A stretch of DNA of 64,000 nucleotides. Origin: UBA5543 sp964464965 (GTDB lineage Bacteria > Bacteroidota > Bacteroidia > Chitinophagales > Chitinophagaceae). The translations under genes and the position numbers were made by a program. How positions within the stretch are numbered: the first letter of the stretch is position 1; the number at the start of each line of letters is the position of its first letter. Under the pieces are notes generated by a model. It saw nothing but the letters and a program-made list of their open reading frames with translations, was not told the DNA's origin and searched no databases. The stretch lies in contig CAYXHM010000001.1 in the NCBI GenBank assembly GCA_964464965.1, forward strand, positions 62,001-126,000, read 5' to 3'. Below are positions 26,477-34,238 of this stretch, piece after piece.

Positions 26477-26510
26477 TTTTTTGTATCTACATGATTGAAG
26501 GCTATTTTTG
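26477..26510 (+). promoter_or_regulatory. Bacteroidota-type promoter of the DUF2911 gene
   Basis: TTTTTTG (26477-26483) is followed after exactly 19 bp by TATTTTTG (26503-26510), matching the Bacteroidota primary sigma pattern TTTG-N19-TAnnTTTG. The start codon at 26538 lies 27 bp downstream. Confidence 0.7.
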
Positions 26511-26537
26511 CCAGCATCTATTATTAAAACATATATT

Positions 26538-27383
26538 ATGAAATACATTACGCTCGCATTAGCTTTAGTAGCAAGCATAGCTACCACATCATTTGCACAG
26601 GGCCTGAAATTGCCCGCAATGAGCCCGACTGCAAAAATCACGCAGGGCTTTTCTACCTCTGAAATGGTTATTGATTATAGCCGTCCATCTGCACGTGGCC
26701 GCAAAATATTCGGCGGACTGGTAGCGTATGGCGAAGTATGGCGCACAGGCGCTAACGGTGCTACTCGTGTTACATTTGGCGAAGATGTAACGATTGGTGG
26801 TAAAGCGGTTAGTGCAGGCACTTATGCACTGTATTCTATCCCAGGCGCTACCGAGTGGGAAATCATCCTGAACAAAGGTGTAGGCAACTGGGGCACCGGT
26901 GGCTACAAAACTGATGACGACATAGCACGCTTCAAAGTAAAACCAACCAGGGTTTCTAATGCTACTGAAACTTTTACCATCTCTATAGATGATATTACTT
27001 TCAATACTTGTAACATTACCCTGAAATGGGAAAACACCAAAGTAACGATACCTGTTGTGGCTGATAATGATGAGCGTATCAACAAAGACATAGTAAAAGC
27101 AGTAGAAAACCCTACCGTACCTTACTACCCTGCTGCTGTTTACTACTACGAAACAGGTAAGAACCTGGACAAAGCGCTGGAGTATGTTACCAAGGCTACC
27201 AACGATAACCCCAAAGCATTTTACATGTGGCACATGAAGGCTAAAATTGCACAGAAAATGGGCAAGAAAGACATAGCTGCAGATGCTGCCAACAAAGCAA
27301 TAGAAACTTCTAAAGGCGGGCCATACGAAGCAGAACAAAAACGCAACAACCAAATGATTCTTGACGCTGTGTCTAAAAAGTAA
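26538..27383 (+). CDS. DUF2911 secreted protein with TPR-like tail
   Basis: A protein of about 281 residues with a signal peptide ending ...ATTSFAQ. The ATG at 26538 is chosen because the leader begins there, though the frame is open 30 bp earlier. Residues about 25-165 are the DUF2911 beta-domain: SPTAKITQGFSTSEMVIDYSRPSARGRKIFG is the family hallmark (shown here only to its start, IDYSRPSARGR), followed by WRTGANGATRVTF and AGTYALYSIPG. Residues 190-281 are helical and TPR-like (ALEYVTKATNDNPKAFYMW). Function is unknown; expected location is periplasm or outer membrane. A clean promoter lies upstream and a terminator downstream. Confidence 0.85.
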   Translation: MKYITLALALVASIATTSFAQGLKLPAMSPTAKITQGFSTSEMVIDYSRPSARGRKIFGGLVAYGEVWRTGANGATRVTFGEDVTIGGKAVSAGTYALYSIPGATEWEIILNKGVGNWGTGGYKTDDDIARFKVKPTRVSNATETFTISIDDITFNTCNITLKWENTKVTIPVVADNDERINKDIVKAVENPTVPYYPAAVYYYETGKNLDKALEYVTKATNDNPKAFYMWHMKAKIAQKMGKKDIAADAANKAIETSKGGPYEAEQKRNNQMILDAVSKK

Positions 27384-27406
27384 ATAAAACGTTACTATAT
27401 TTTTTC

Positions 27407-27436
27407 ACACCCACAGCCGTAAAAAACTGTGGGTGT
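27407..27436 (+). terminator. terminator between DUF2911 and PIG-L genes
   Basis: A perfect 10-bp stem, ACACCCACAG / CTGTGGGTGT, is followed by ATTATTTTC. It lies 23 bp after the DUF2911 stop. Confidence 0.75.
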
Positions 27437-27454
27437 ATTATTTTCAACACTATT

Positions 27455-29920
27455 ATGAAAAAAACAACCTGCCTTTTAGCATTCTCTTTTTTCTCGATAC
27501 TGGCAATGGCGCAACAGGTACGCCCAGCAACATCTGCACAGATATACCATGAAATGAACCAGCTAAAACACCTGACACGTGTACTGTACCTGGCTGCCCA
27601 CCCTGACGATGAGAATACGCGCATGCTGGCATGGCTGGTAAACGACCAACATATACCCACAGCATACCTGTCACTTACCCGTGGCGATGGTGGCCAGAAT
27701 ATACTGGGGCCGCAACTGGGCCCCGCACTGGGCCTGATACGTACGCACGAACTGCTGGAAGCGCGCAAACTGGATGGTGGCGCCGAACAGTATTTTACAC
27801 GTGCCATAGATTTCGGCTTTTCCAAGACACATGAAGAAACTTTTAAACACTGGGATGAGCAACTGCTTACCGGCGATGTGACATGGGTGATACGGAGCTT
27901 TCGTCCTGACGTGATCATATGCCGTTTCCCGCCTAATGAGCAGGCAGGGCATGGACAACATGCAGCATCTGCAATACTGGCGCACAATGCCTTTAAGGTA
28001 GCGGGCGACGCTTCCAAATACAAAGAACATTTAAAAATAGTACAACCATGGCAGCCTAAACGCATACTGTTTAACGCCTACCGCTTTGGCGACCGTAATA
28101 CCACCAGCGACCAACAATTCAAACTGGATGTGGGGCAATACAACAGCCTGCTGGGCATGGGTTATGGAGAACTGGCAGGCATCAGCCGCAGCATACACCG
28201 CAGCCAGGGCGCAGGCACACGCAGCGTGCCGGGCGTGCAAACAGAATACCTGCAGCTGGTAGATGGCAGCCCGTTCGATTCATCCATATTTGATGGGATA
28301 GACATAACATGGGGACGTATAGGCCGTAACGATATTGGCGATAAAATAGATGCTATAATAAAAGCGTACGATTTTACACATCCTGAAAAAAGCCTGCCTG
28401 CATTGCTTGCCTTGTACAAAGATGTAAAAGGTGTAAAAGACAATGAATGGAAATACGGCAAACTGGAAGAACTGGAACAACTGATATTGCACACAGCGGG
28501 CTTTATGGCAGAAATAGTTGCCGATAAACCCGAAGTTACAAGAGGAGAAAACGTACCTTTTACCATCAACGCCATCAGCCGCAGCGGAGCTGTAAAAGTA
28601 AAACTGCTGGACATTGCCTGCCTTGAAAATGACACCGCCTGCTTCCTGTTTATGCCGGAAGATAAACTGGTAACATTTAAACGCAATTATACAATCCCGG
28701 CCAATGCCCCCTACACAGAACCCTACTGGCTTTCACAACCACAGAAGGGCAATGCACACTTTGCTATTCCCAACCCGGCAGAATTAGGCCTTGCCAACAC
28801 CCCGAATAAACTGGCTGCTGCAACCAGGGTTATGATAGGCGAAGAAACTTTCGTAGTAGAGATACCATTATCTTACAAAACACTGGACCCTACACATGGC
28901 GATGTTGTTGAGCAACTGAAGGTAGTACCAGATGCCTGGCTCAACTTTACTTCAGCCATGTATATCCTTGGTGATGATGGCATACTGAACACGACCGTAC
29001 ATATTCATGCAGCAAAAACATTGCAGAATGCAACACTTATCCTCATGAATCCGACAATGTCGCATTCAATAAAAGGCATTAACCTGGCTGCGGGTGGAGA
29101 CACGACAATAAACGTACAACTGCCCCCTGCTAAAACTAAAAGCATATCAAAAGGCGGCGCTGAAATGTTTGCAAACATCCAACATGGTGCTGATAAATTT
29201 GAGAGAGCGCAAAACACCATTAAATATGAGCACCTGCCTACACTGCAATATTACACGCAGGCATCCGCAAACGTTTTAAACCGTACCTGGCAAAACAATG
29301 CCAAACGTGTAGCGTATGTAGCCGGGGCAGGCGACGATGTGGCGCAGGCATTACAATTTGCAGGCATAAATGTTGATGTGCTGAAGAATGAAGATATAAC
29401 GTTGAGCAACCTGGCTAAATATGACGCTGTAATTGTTGGCATACGCGCTATTAATGTAAACGAGCAGGCTGCTGTATGGATGCCCGTATTATTAAAGTAC
29501 ACAGAGAACGGCGGTACATTGGTAATGCAGTACAATACCAACCAGAACCTGAATACAAAAAATATAGGGCCTTATCCATTCGCACTTTCGCGCAGCCGTG
29601 TTACAGAAGAAGACGCCAGGGTTGAAGTATTGACACCGGAACATAAACTACTGAACCACCCCAACAAAATAACACAGGCAGATTTTGACGGCTGGGTGCA
29701 GGAACGTGGTCTCTACTTTACTGAAAAATGGGATGAGCGTTACACACCACTCTTCAGTATGAACGATGCCGGTGAGCAACCGTTGAAAGGTAGTACCATT
29801 TATTCACCTTACGGTAAAGGACACTACATATACACAAGTTTGTCATTTTTTCGTCAGTTGCCCGCAGGCAATGCAGGTGCGTTACGATTGTTATGTAATT
29901 TCATTTCAATAGGCAAATAA
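27455..29920 (+). CDS. secreted PIG-L/LmbE-family deacetylase, large form
   Basis: An 821-residue protein with a signal peptide (ending ...ILAMAQQ). Residues 45-230 form the LmbE/PIG-L zinc deacetylase domain with AAHPDDENTRMLAWL and the metal ligand region GHGQHAASAIL. This family removes acetyl groups from N-acetylglucosamine-type substrates. The middle (about 350-560) looks like beta-sandwich domains. The C-terminal 200 residues (KYDAVIVGIRAINV, TENGGTLVMQYN, YSPYGKGHYIYTSLSFFRQLPAG) resemble the ThuA/glutamine-amidotransferase-like fold that caps long Bacteroidota members. The natural substrate is not known. A short lipoprotein gene follows after 13 bp. Confidence 0.85.
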   Translation: MKKTTCLLAFSFFSILAMAQQVRPATSAQIYHEMNQLKHLTRVLYLAAHPDDENTRMLAWLVNDQHIPTAYLSLTRGDGGQNILGPQLGPALGLIRTHELLEARKLDGGAEQYFTRAIDFGFSKTHEETFKHWDEQLLTGDVTWVIRSFRPDVIICRFPPNEQAGHGQHAASAILAHNAFKVAGDASKYKEHLKIVQPWQPKRILFNAYRFGDRNTTSDQQFKLDVGQYNSLLGMGYGELAGISRSIHRSQGAGTRSVPGVQTEYLQLVDGSPFDSSIFDGIDITWGRIGRNDIGDKIDAIIKAYDFTHPEKSLPALLALYKDVKGVKDNEWKYGKLEELEQLILHTAGFMAEIVADKPEVTRGENVPFTINAISRSGAVKVKLLDIACLENDTACFLFMPEDKLVTFKRNYTIPANAPYTEPYWLSQPQKGNAHFAIPNPAELGLANTPNKLAAATRVMIGEETFVVEIPLSYKTLDPTHGDVVEQLKVVPDAWLNFTSAMYILGDDGILNTTVHIHAAKTLQNATLILMNPTMSHSIKGINLAAGGDTTINVQLPPAKTKSISKGGAEMFANIQHGADKFERAQNTIKYEHLPTLQYYTQASANVLNRTWQNNAKRVAYVAGAGDDVAQALQFAGINVDVLKNEDITLSNLAKYDAVIVGIRAINVNEQAAVWMPVLLKYTENGGTLVMQYNTNQNLNTKNIGPYPFALSRSRVTEEDARVEVLTPEHKLLNHPNKITQADFDGWVQERGLYFTEKWDERYTPLFSMNDAGEQPLKGSTIYSPYGKGHYIYTSLSFFRQLPAGNAGALRLLCNFISIGK

Positions 29921-29933
29921 TAATACTAACCTT

Positions 29934-30347
29934 ATGAAACCTGTAATAACCCTTTTAGTCTTTTTGTTAATCGTTCTCACATCGGCATGTAATAAAGAAC
30001 AACGCCTGGGCAAGAAGTACACCAGGCAACTGGCTAAGACATGGAAGTGGAACGGACAGACCCGGTATACTCCTAAACAATTTAGTAACACTGAGACGAT
30101 ATATAAGTATGTAGATACCGTTATTTCAATAACTGCCATAGATGATATTACTGTAGAATTTATGGGCATCCGTTTTACAAGGAATAACACTGCTTCCTTT
30201 ACAAAAAGCTCTAACCCTGTATTAACATACACAGGAGAGGGTCTCGACAGGTTTTTGTATTTTGACTATGAGCAGGACACGGTAAAATGCTTAATGGCTG
30301 AAAGCCGTATATCGTCCATAGAAGTTTTAACGCTTTCAGGAAGATAA
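29934..30347 (+). CDS. small lipoprotein, unknown
   Basis: A 137-residue protein with a lipobox (LTSAC, Cys19), so a membrane lipoprotein. The mature part is beta-rich with KTWKWNGQTRYTPK near the start and FLYFDYEQDTVKCLMAE near the end; I recognise no family. It follows the PIG-L gene by 13 bp and precedes the small membrane protein and symporter, so all four may be one transcript. Confidence 0.65.
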   Translation: MKPVITLLVFLLIVLTSACNKEQRLGKKYTRQLAKTWKWNGQTRYTPKQFSNTETIYKYVDTVISITAIDDITVEFMGIRFTRNNTASFTKSSNPVLTYTGEGLDRFLYFDYEQDTVKCLMAESRISSIEVLTLSGR

Positions 30348-30392
30348 TCTGATAGTTGCGTACCTTTCACAACAGCAACACATAAAAAAATA

Positions 30393-30500
30393 ATGACTGG
30401 CGAACCGACACAAAACTGGAGGAAATGGTATGCAGCAGTGCTGGCGGTACTGCTATTGCAGATAGTTTTGTATTATTGGTTTACTGAACATTGGGCATGA
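30393..30500 (+). CDS. 35-residue single-span membrane protein coupled to the symporter
   Basis: A short gene encoding 35 residues: a polar start with NWRKW, then a hydrophobic helix (about 13-28, AAVLAVLLLQIVLYYW) and a short acidic/aromatic tail. Its TGA overlaps the ATG of the sodium:solute symporter in an ATGA (30497-30500), so the two are probably translationally coupled. The placement recalls the small subunits (DUF485, DUF4212) that precede other sodium:solute symporters, but this one is shorter and has one span. Function as an accessory or stabilising peptide is inferred. Confidence 0.65.
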   Translation: MTGEPTQNWRKWYAAVLAVLLLQIVLYYWFTEHWA

Positions 30501-32173
30501 GTACAATAGACTGGATTGTTTTACTGGTAACACTTTTCGGCATCATCATTTATGGTGTGTACAAAAGCCGGGACCTGCGTGGTTCAGAATCGTACCTGAG
30601 AGCAGATAAAAACATGCCATGGTATATAGTGCTGCTGGGCATTATGGCAACGCAGGCCAGCGCTATTACTTTTATATCCGCACCGGGGCAGGCATATACA
30701 GATGGTATGCGCTTTGTGCAATACTACTTCGGGCTGCCTATAGCCATGATAGTTATCAGCATCAGCTTTATACCCATCTTCCGCAAGCTGAATGTATATA
30801 CCGCCTACGAATTTCTTGAAACAAGATTTGACAGGAAGACAAGGGTACTCACATCTATCCTCTTCCTGTTGTCTCGCGGGCTGTCAACGGGTATCAGTAT
30901 TTACGCACCTTCTATTATACTATCTTCTATACTGGGCTGGAACATATACCTGACCAATGTCATCATGGGCGGGCTTTTATTAGTATACACCTATAGTGGC
31001 GGGGCAAAGGCTATAGCGCACACGCAAAAGCTGCAATTTCTCATCATACTTACCTCTATGGCCATTGCGGGTTACCTGGTTGTTGACCAACTGCCGGGTA
31101 ATATGAATATATCTGACGCACTGTATGTAGCAGGCAAGTCAGGCAAACTCAATGTCATCACTACAGATTTCGACTGGAAAGACAAATACAACCTGTGGAG
31201 CGGTATCATTGGTGGCTTCTTCTTAGCACTCTCCTACTTCGGCACAGACCAGAGCCAGGTAGGCCGCTATATCAGCGGTAAAAACCTTCGCGAAAGCCGT
31301 ATGGGGCTGCTAATGAACGGCCTTGTGAAAATCCCCATGCAGTTTGGGATACTTTTGATAGGTGCTTTGTTGTTTGCCCTTTATAGCTTCCAGGCTGCGC
31401 CTGTTTATTTCAACCAGCAGGCCTATGCCAAGCTGGAACAAAAAGACCCTGCCGCTGCAACAAGAATTGAAACGGAGTACCAGCAACTACACACTGTTTA
31501 CCGGCAACAGGCAGTAGCCATAGCCAACGACAGGAATAATGAAACCCTGGTACAGGAATTCAAAACCACGCAGGCAGAACTGAATAATATGCGGGATTCT
31601 GCCAAGCAACACATCAACCGCGCGGCACCTGCAGCTGACAATGGCGATACCAACTACATCTTCCTGTATTTTGTGCAACACAACCTGCCCAAAGGATTAG
31701 TGGGTTTACTCTTCGCTATTATATTCCTGGCATCCTGGGGTTCTATATCCGCAGCACTCAACTCGCAGGCCACATCATCTATGATGGATATACACCTGCT
31801 GAACCGCAAGGAAGAACTGACAGAAACCGAGCAACTGCGTTACGGCAGGCTGCATACTTTGTTCTGGGGAATATTCAGTATCTGCGTAGCCATGTTTGCT
31901 ACGCAAATGGGCTCGCTTATAGAGGCTGTAAATGTGCTGGGCTCCATGTTTTACGGCACCATACTGGGTATATTTCTTGTAGCGTTTTACATGAAGAAGA
32001 CAGGAGGCCATGCCGTATTTTTTGCGGCTATTATTACCGAAGCGCTGGTAGTAGCCATTTACATAGCAAACATCGTATCATTCCTCTGGCTGAATGTAAT
32101 AGGAGCGTTACTGGTAATAATTATCAGTCTTGTTTTAAAGTATCTTATCCCGCGTAATACAATTACCGCTTAG
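30497..32173 (+). CDS. sodium:solute symporter (SSS family)
   Basis: A protein of about 558 residues with some 13-14 membrane helices, a sodium-coupled transporter of the inner membrane. Visible family features are GSESYLRADKNMPWYIV (loop 1), ATQASAITFISAPGQAY, YTAYEFLETRFD, YFGTDQSQVGRYISGK and SWGSISAALNSQATSSMMD. A polar, helical insert of about 80 residues (QAYAKLEQKDPAAATRIE...) lies between two helices around residue 310-390, as in many Bacteroidota members. The substrate cannot be told from sequence. The frame extends to TTG 30491, but ATG 30497 overlaps the upstream small gene and gives the normal start. Confidence 0.9.
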   Translation: MSTIDWIVLLVTLFGIIIYGVYKSRDLRGSESYLRADKNMPWYIVLLGIMATQASAITFISAPGQAYTDGMRFVQYYFGLPIAMIVISISFIPIFRKLNVYTAYEFLETRFDRKTRVLTSILFLLSRGLSTGISIYAPSIILSSILGWNIYLTNVIMGGLLLVYTYSGGAKAIAHTQKLQFLIILTSMAIAGYLVVDQLPGNMNISDALYVAGKSGKLNVITTDFDWKDKYNLWSGIIGGFFLALSYFGTDQSQVGRYISGKNLRESRMGLLMNGLVKIPMQFGILLIGALLFALYSFQAAPVYFNQQAYAKLEQKDPAAATRIETEYQQLHTVYRQQAVAIANDRNNETLVQEFKTTQAELNNMRDSAKQHINRAAPAADNGDTNYIFLYFVQHNLPKGLVGLLFAIIFLASWGSISAALNSQATSSMMDIHLLNRKEELTETEQLRYGRLHTLFWGIFSICVAMFATQMGSLIEAVNVLGSMFYGTILGIFLVAFYMKKTGGHAVFFAAIITEALVVAIYIANIVSFLWLNVIGALLVIIISLVLKYLIPRNTITA

Positions 32174-32676
32174 TAGATTGATATCTTTATTTTGTCTTTG
32201 GGGTGCACAAGAGGTTTTGATGGATAATCTTTACAATCAATTTTCGGGAATTCGTATAGAAACTGCGCGTCATCAGGTATGTAACCTTCACCTTTTTCAT
32301 TTACAGCACTTGGTTTCTGCCATACGCCCGTTGGCGTTACTTTCAGGCTAACGGGTATCTTCAGGTATTCGCCGTCTTTTTTAAATATCCAGTCAGCAGT
32401 AATGATATCATCTTTTATCGTTCCTTCTATCACACCTTCTGCAGTTTTTTCCCCTTCGGTAAAATACCTTAACTCCCCATCTACTTTACTGCCTGATATT
32501 GCCAGCCTTACAGAATTTTTAGTTTTACCGCCATCCTCTACAGACATATAACACATGGTATCAACTACTGTATTAGTTACAGGCTTTTTAACCTGCTTTA
32601 CAGCACGCTTGGTTTGTGCGTTTACATAACCTGCACATCCCAATAATACAATCGTTAATATCATATACTTTTTCAT
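32170..32676 (-). CDS. exported protein, paralogue of its upstream neighbour
   Basis: A 168-residue protein with a signal peptide (ending ...GYVNAQT). The mature part has VVDTMCYMSVEDGGKTKNSVRLAISGSKVDGELRYF, of which the key positions DT-C, S-R/K-L, V-GELRY match the next gene upstream (DTLCFL, IVRGDMRYL). The pattern GYIPDDAQFLYEF / EYLPDTASYGLMY is also shared near the end. No family name is known to me. The two genes lie in tandem with 71 bp between them and are probably an old duplication; only this copy lacks a lipobox. It overlaps the symporter stop by 4 bp on the opposite strand. Confidence 0.6.
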   Translation of the reverse strand: MKKYMILTIVLLGCAGYVNAQTKRAVKQVKKPVTNTVVDTMCYMSVEDGGKTKNSVRLAISGSKVDGELRYFTEGEKTAEGVIEGTIKDDIITADWIFKKDGEYLKIPVSLKVTPTGVWQKPSAVNEKGEGYIPDDAQFLYEFPKIDCKDYPSKPLVHPKDKIKISIY

Positions 32677-32747
32677 ACTACTAAAATAACTAATCCCTGA
32701 TAAATAAAATTCACAATTCGTGCCGCGTCAACCTGCAGTTAATAAGT

Positions 32748-33236
32748 TTAATAAACTTTAACAGGAAATAAACTACAATCGACAGGTTTATACATCAACC
32801 CATAAGATGCGGTATCGGGCAGGTATTCTTCACCCTCGTTATCATAAGCCCATAGTTTCTGGTAGATATTACCATCGCGCAGGATAAAAGAAACCGGCAC
32901 AGTAAATTTCCTGCCCTCTTGTATGCAATTCCACTCCAGGTTCATTGTATCACCGTGCATTTTGCCCGGAAGTATTACACCAATGCGGGAATCTTTTTCT
33001 TTAGGCAGATAGCGCATATCCCCCCTGACAATACTGTCTTTTTCTACTATCAGTTTTATAAACGCGCTGTCCACATCATTGATACCACCTGTGCGCAAAA
33101 AGCAGAGTGTATCTATTGTTGCTGCCGGAACTTTAGTTTGAAGTTCATCATTTACAGGTGTATCCTCACCTGGTTCATTATCACTACAGGAAGATGCCAG
33201 AAGGGCAATAAACAAGACAGCTGGTATAATTTTCAT
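32748..33236 (-). CDS. lipoprotein, paralogue of its downstream neighbour
   Basis: A protein of about 162 residues. The start at 33236 gives a lipoprotein leader (LFIALLASSC, Cys17); the frame itself opens 15 bp earlier. The body shares with the downstream gene the order DT-L/M-C, a charged turn, V-G(D/E)-RYL/F, a strand ending in VPVSF/VPVSL, then IYQK/VWQK and a (E)EYLPD/GYIPD segment followed by a conserved DC near the end. Function unknown. The pair differs in anchoring: lipidated here, soluble there. Confidence 0.6.
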   Translation of the reverse strand: MKIIPAVLFIALLASSCSDNEPGEDTPVNDELQTKVPAATIDTLCFLRTGGINDVDSAFIKLIVEKDSIVRGDMRYLPKEKDSRIGVILPGKMHGDTMNLEWNCIQEGRKFTVPVSFILRDGNIYQKLWAYDNEGEEYLPDTASYGLMYKPVDCSLFPVKVY

Positions 33237-33385
33237 CCTGCAAAAATACAAATAACCGGCTCAACAATTGTAAGGGAAGCAATGGCTACTACCTATAAAA
33301 AATGACCTATATCATAAGCGCGGGTGTATTTTGGTCATCAGCCAGGCCGGGAAACCTGTGTAATATTGCTATAAATCCGCAGGTT

Positions 33386-34219
33386 ATGGAAAAAATACTG
33401 GTTACAACAGACCTTTCAGACAATTCAAAAGCAGGAATACGTTTTGCCATAAAACTGGCAGAACAGAGAAAATCTGAACTGTTTTTTTTACATGTACACT
33501 ATGTACTGCGGGCTACTACCTGGAGCGACTCAAACTATAGCTACTATATAGAGGAAAATGAAAAGAACCTCCTGGAGGACTTAACATCGCTGGTGGCCAG
33601 CATATACAAATCGATGAAGATAAAACCCAGGGCTTACCGCTGCGATGTACATCATGTATATGGAGTGGCGGATGCTATAGAACAATATGCCATTAAAAAC
33701 CAGTGCAACTATATATGCATAGCAACCAAGGGCGCAGGCAACGTGCAGAAATTCTTTGGCACAAATACCGGCAAGCTGATCATGACATCGTCTGTGCCTG
33801 TGATATGCGTACCCTCCAACTACCGCACCAGGCCTATCAATAAAGTACTGTATGCATCGGACATGAGTGAGTACCAGCAGGAGCTTGAAAAGGTGGTAGC
33901 ATTTGCCAAACCTATGAAGGTAGCGGTTGAATTGCTGCACATGTCCTATTCATTTAAATGGCTGAATGAAATCATGGTTGAGAAAGAACTAAAGAAAAAA
34001 TTCGGGTATGCTATAGACCTGCATTACCACAGCAGGGATATAGAAGAAACCCTGCTTGCAGACCTGTGGAAAGCCGTCACCAAATCAAAACCAGGTATGC
34101 TGGTGATGTTTACCCGGCAGGACCGTTCATTACTAGAGCGTTTCTTTTCAGGCAGCATTACAAAAAACCTTTCCTACATCACGAACATACCTATGCTGAT
34201 CTTCAAAAAAGAATCCTGA
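33386..34219 (+). CDS. universal stress protein, double-domain
   Basis: A protein of about 277 residues with two UspA-type domains. The first (1-143) is complete: KILVTTDLSDNSKAGIRFAI at the start and ATKGAGNVQKFFGTNTGKLIMTSSVPVICVP at its end, whose core is the G-x2-G-x9-G(S/T) nucleotide-binding pattern (GAGNVQKFFGTNTG). The second (about 150-277) begins NKVLYASDMSEYQQEL and lacks that glycine pattern, so only the first should bind ATP. The frame is open from 33302, but MEKILVTTD at 33386 is the natural start. Function in stress adaptation is by family only. Confidence 0.85.
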   Translation: MEKILVTTDLSDNSKAGIRFAIKLAEQRKSELFFLHVHYVLRATTWSDSNYSYYIEENEKNLLEDLTSLVASIYKSMKIKPRAYRCDVHHVYGVADAIEQYAIKNQCNYICIATKGAGNVQKFFGTNTGKLIMTSSVPVICVPSNYRTRPINKVLYASDMSEYQQELEKVVAFAKPMKVAVELLHMSYSFKWLNEIMVEKELKKKFGYAIDLHYHSRDIEETLLADLWKAVTKSKPGMLVMFTRQDRSLLERFFSGSITKNLSYITNIPMLIFKKES

Positions 34220-34238
34220 AGATAATGCAAGCAGGCAG

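Noticed and set aside
26589..27353. A 254-codon minus-strand frame opposite the DUF2911 gene
   Set aside because: Antisense of a clear family member; composition is unlike a real protein.
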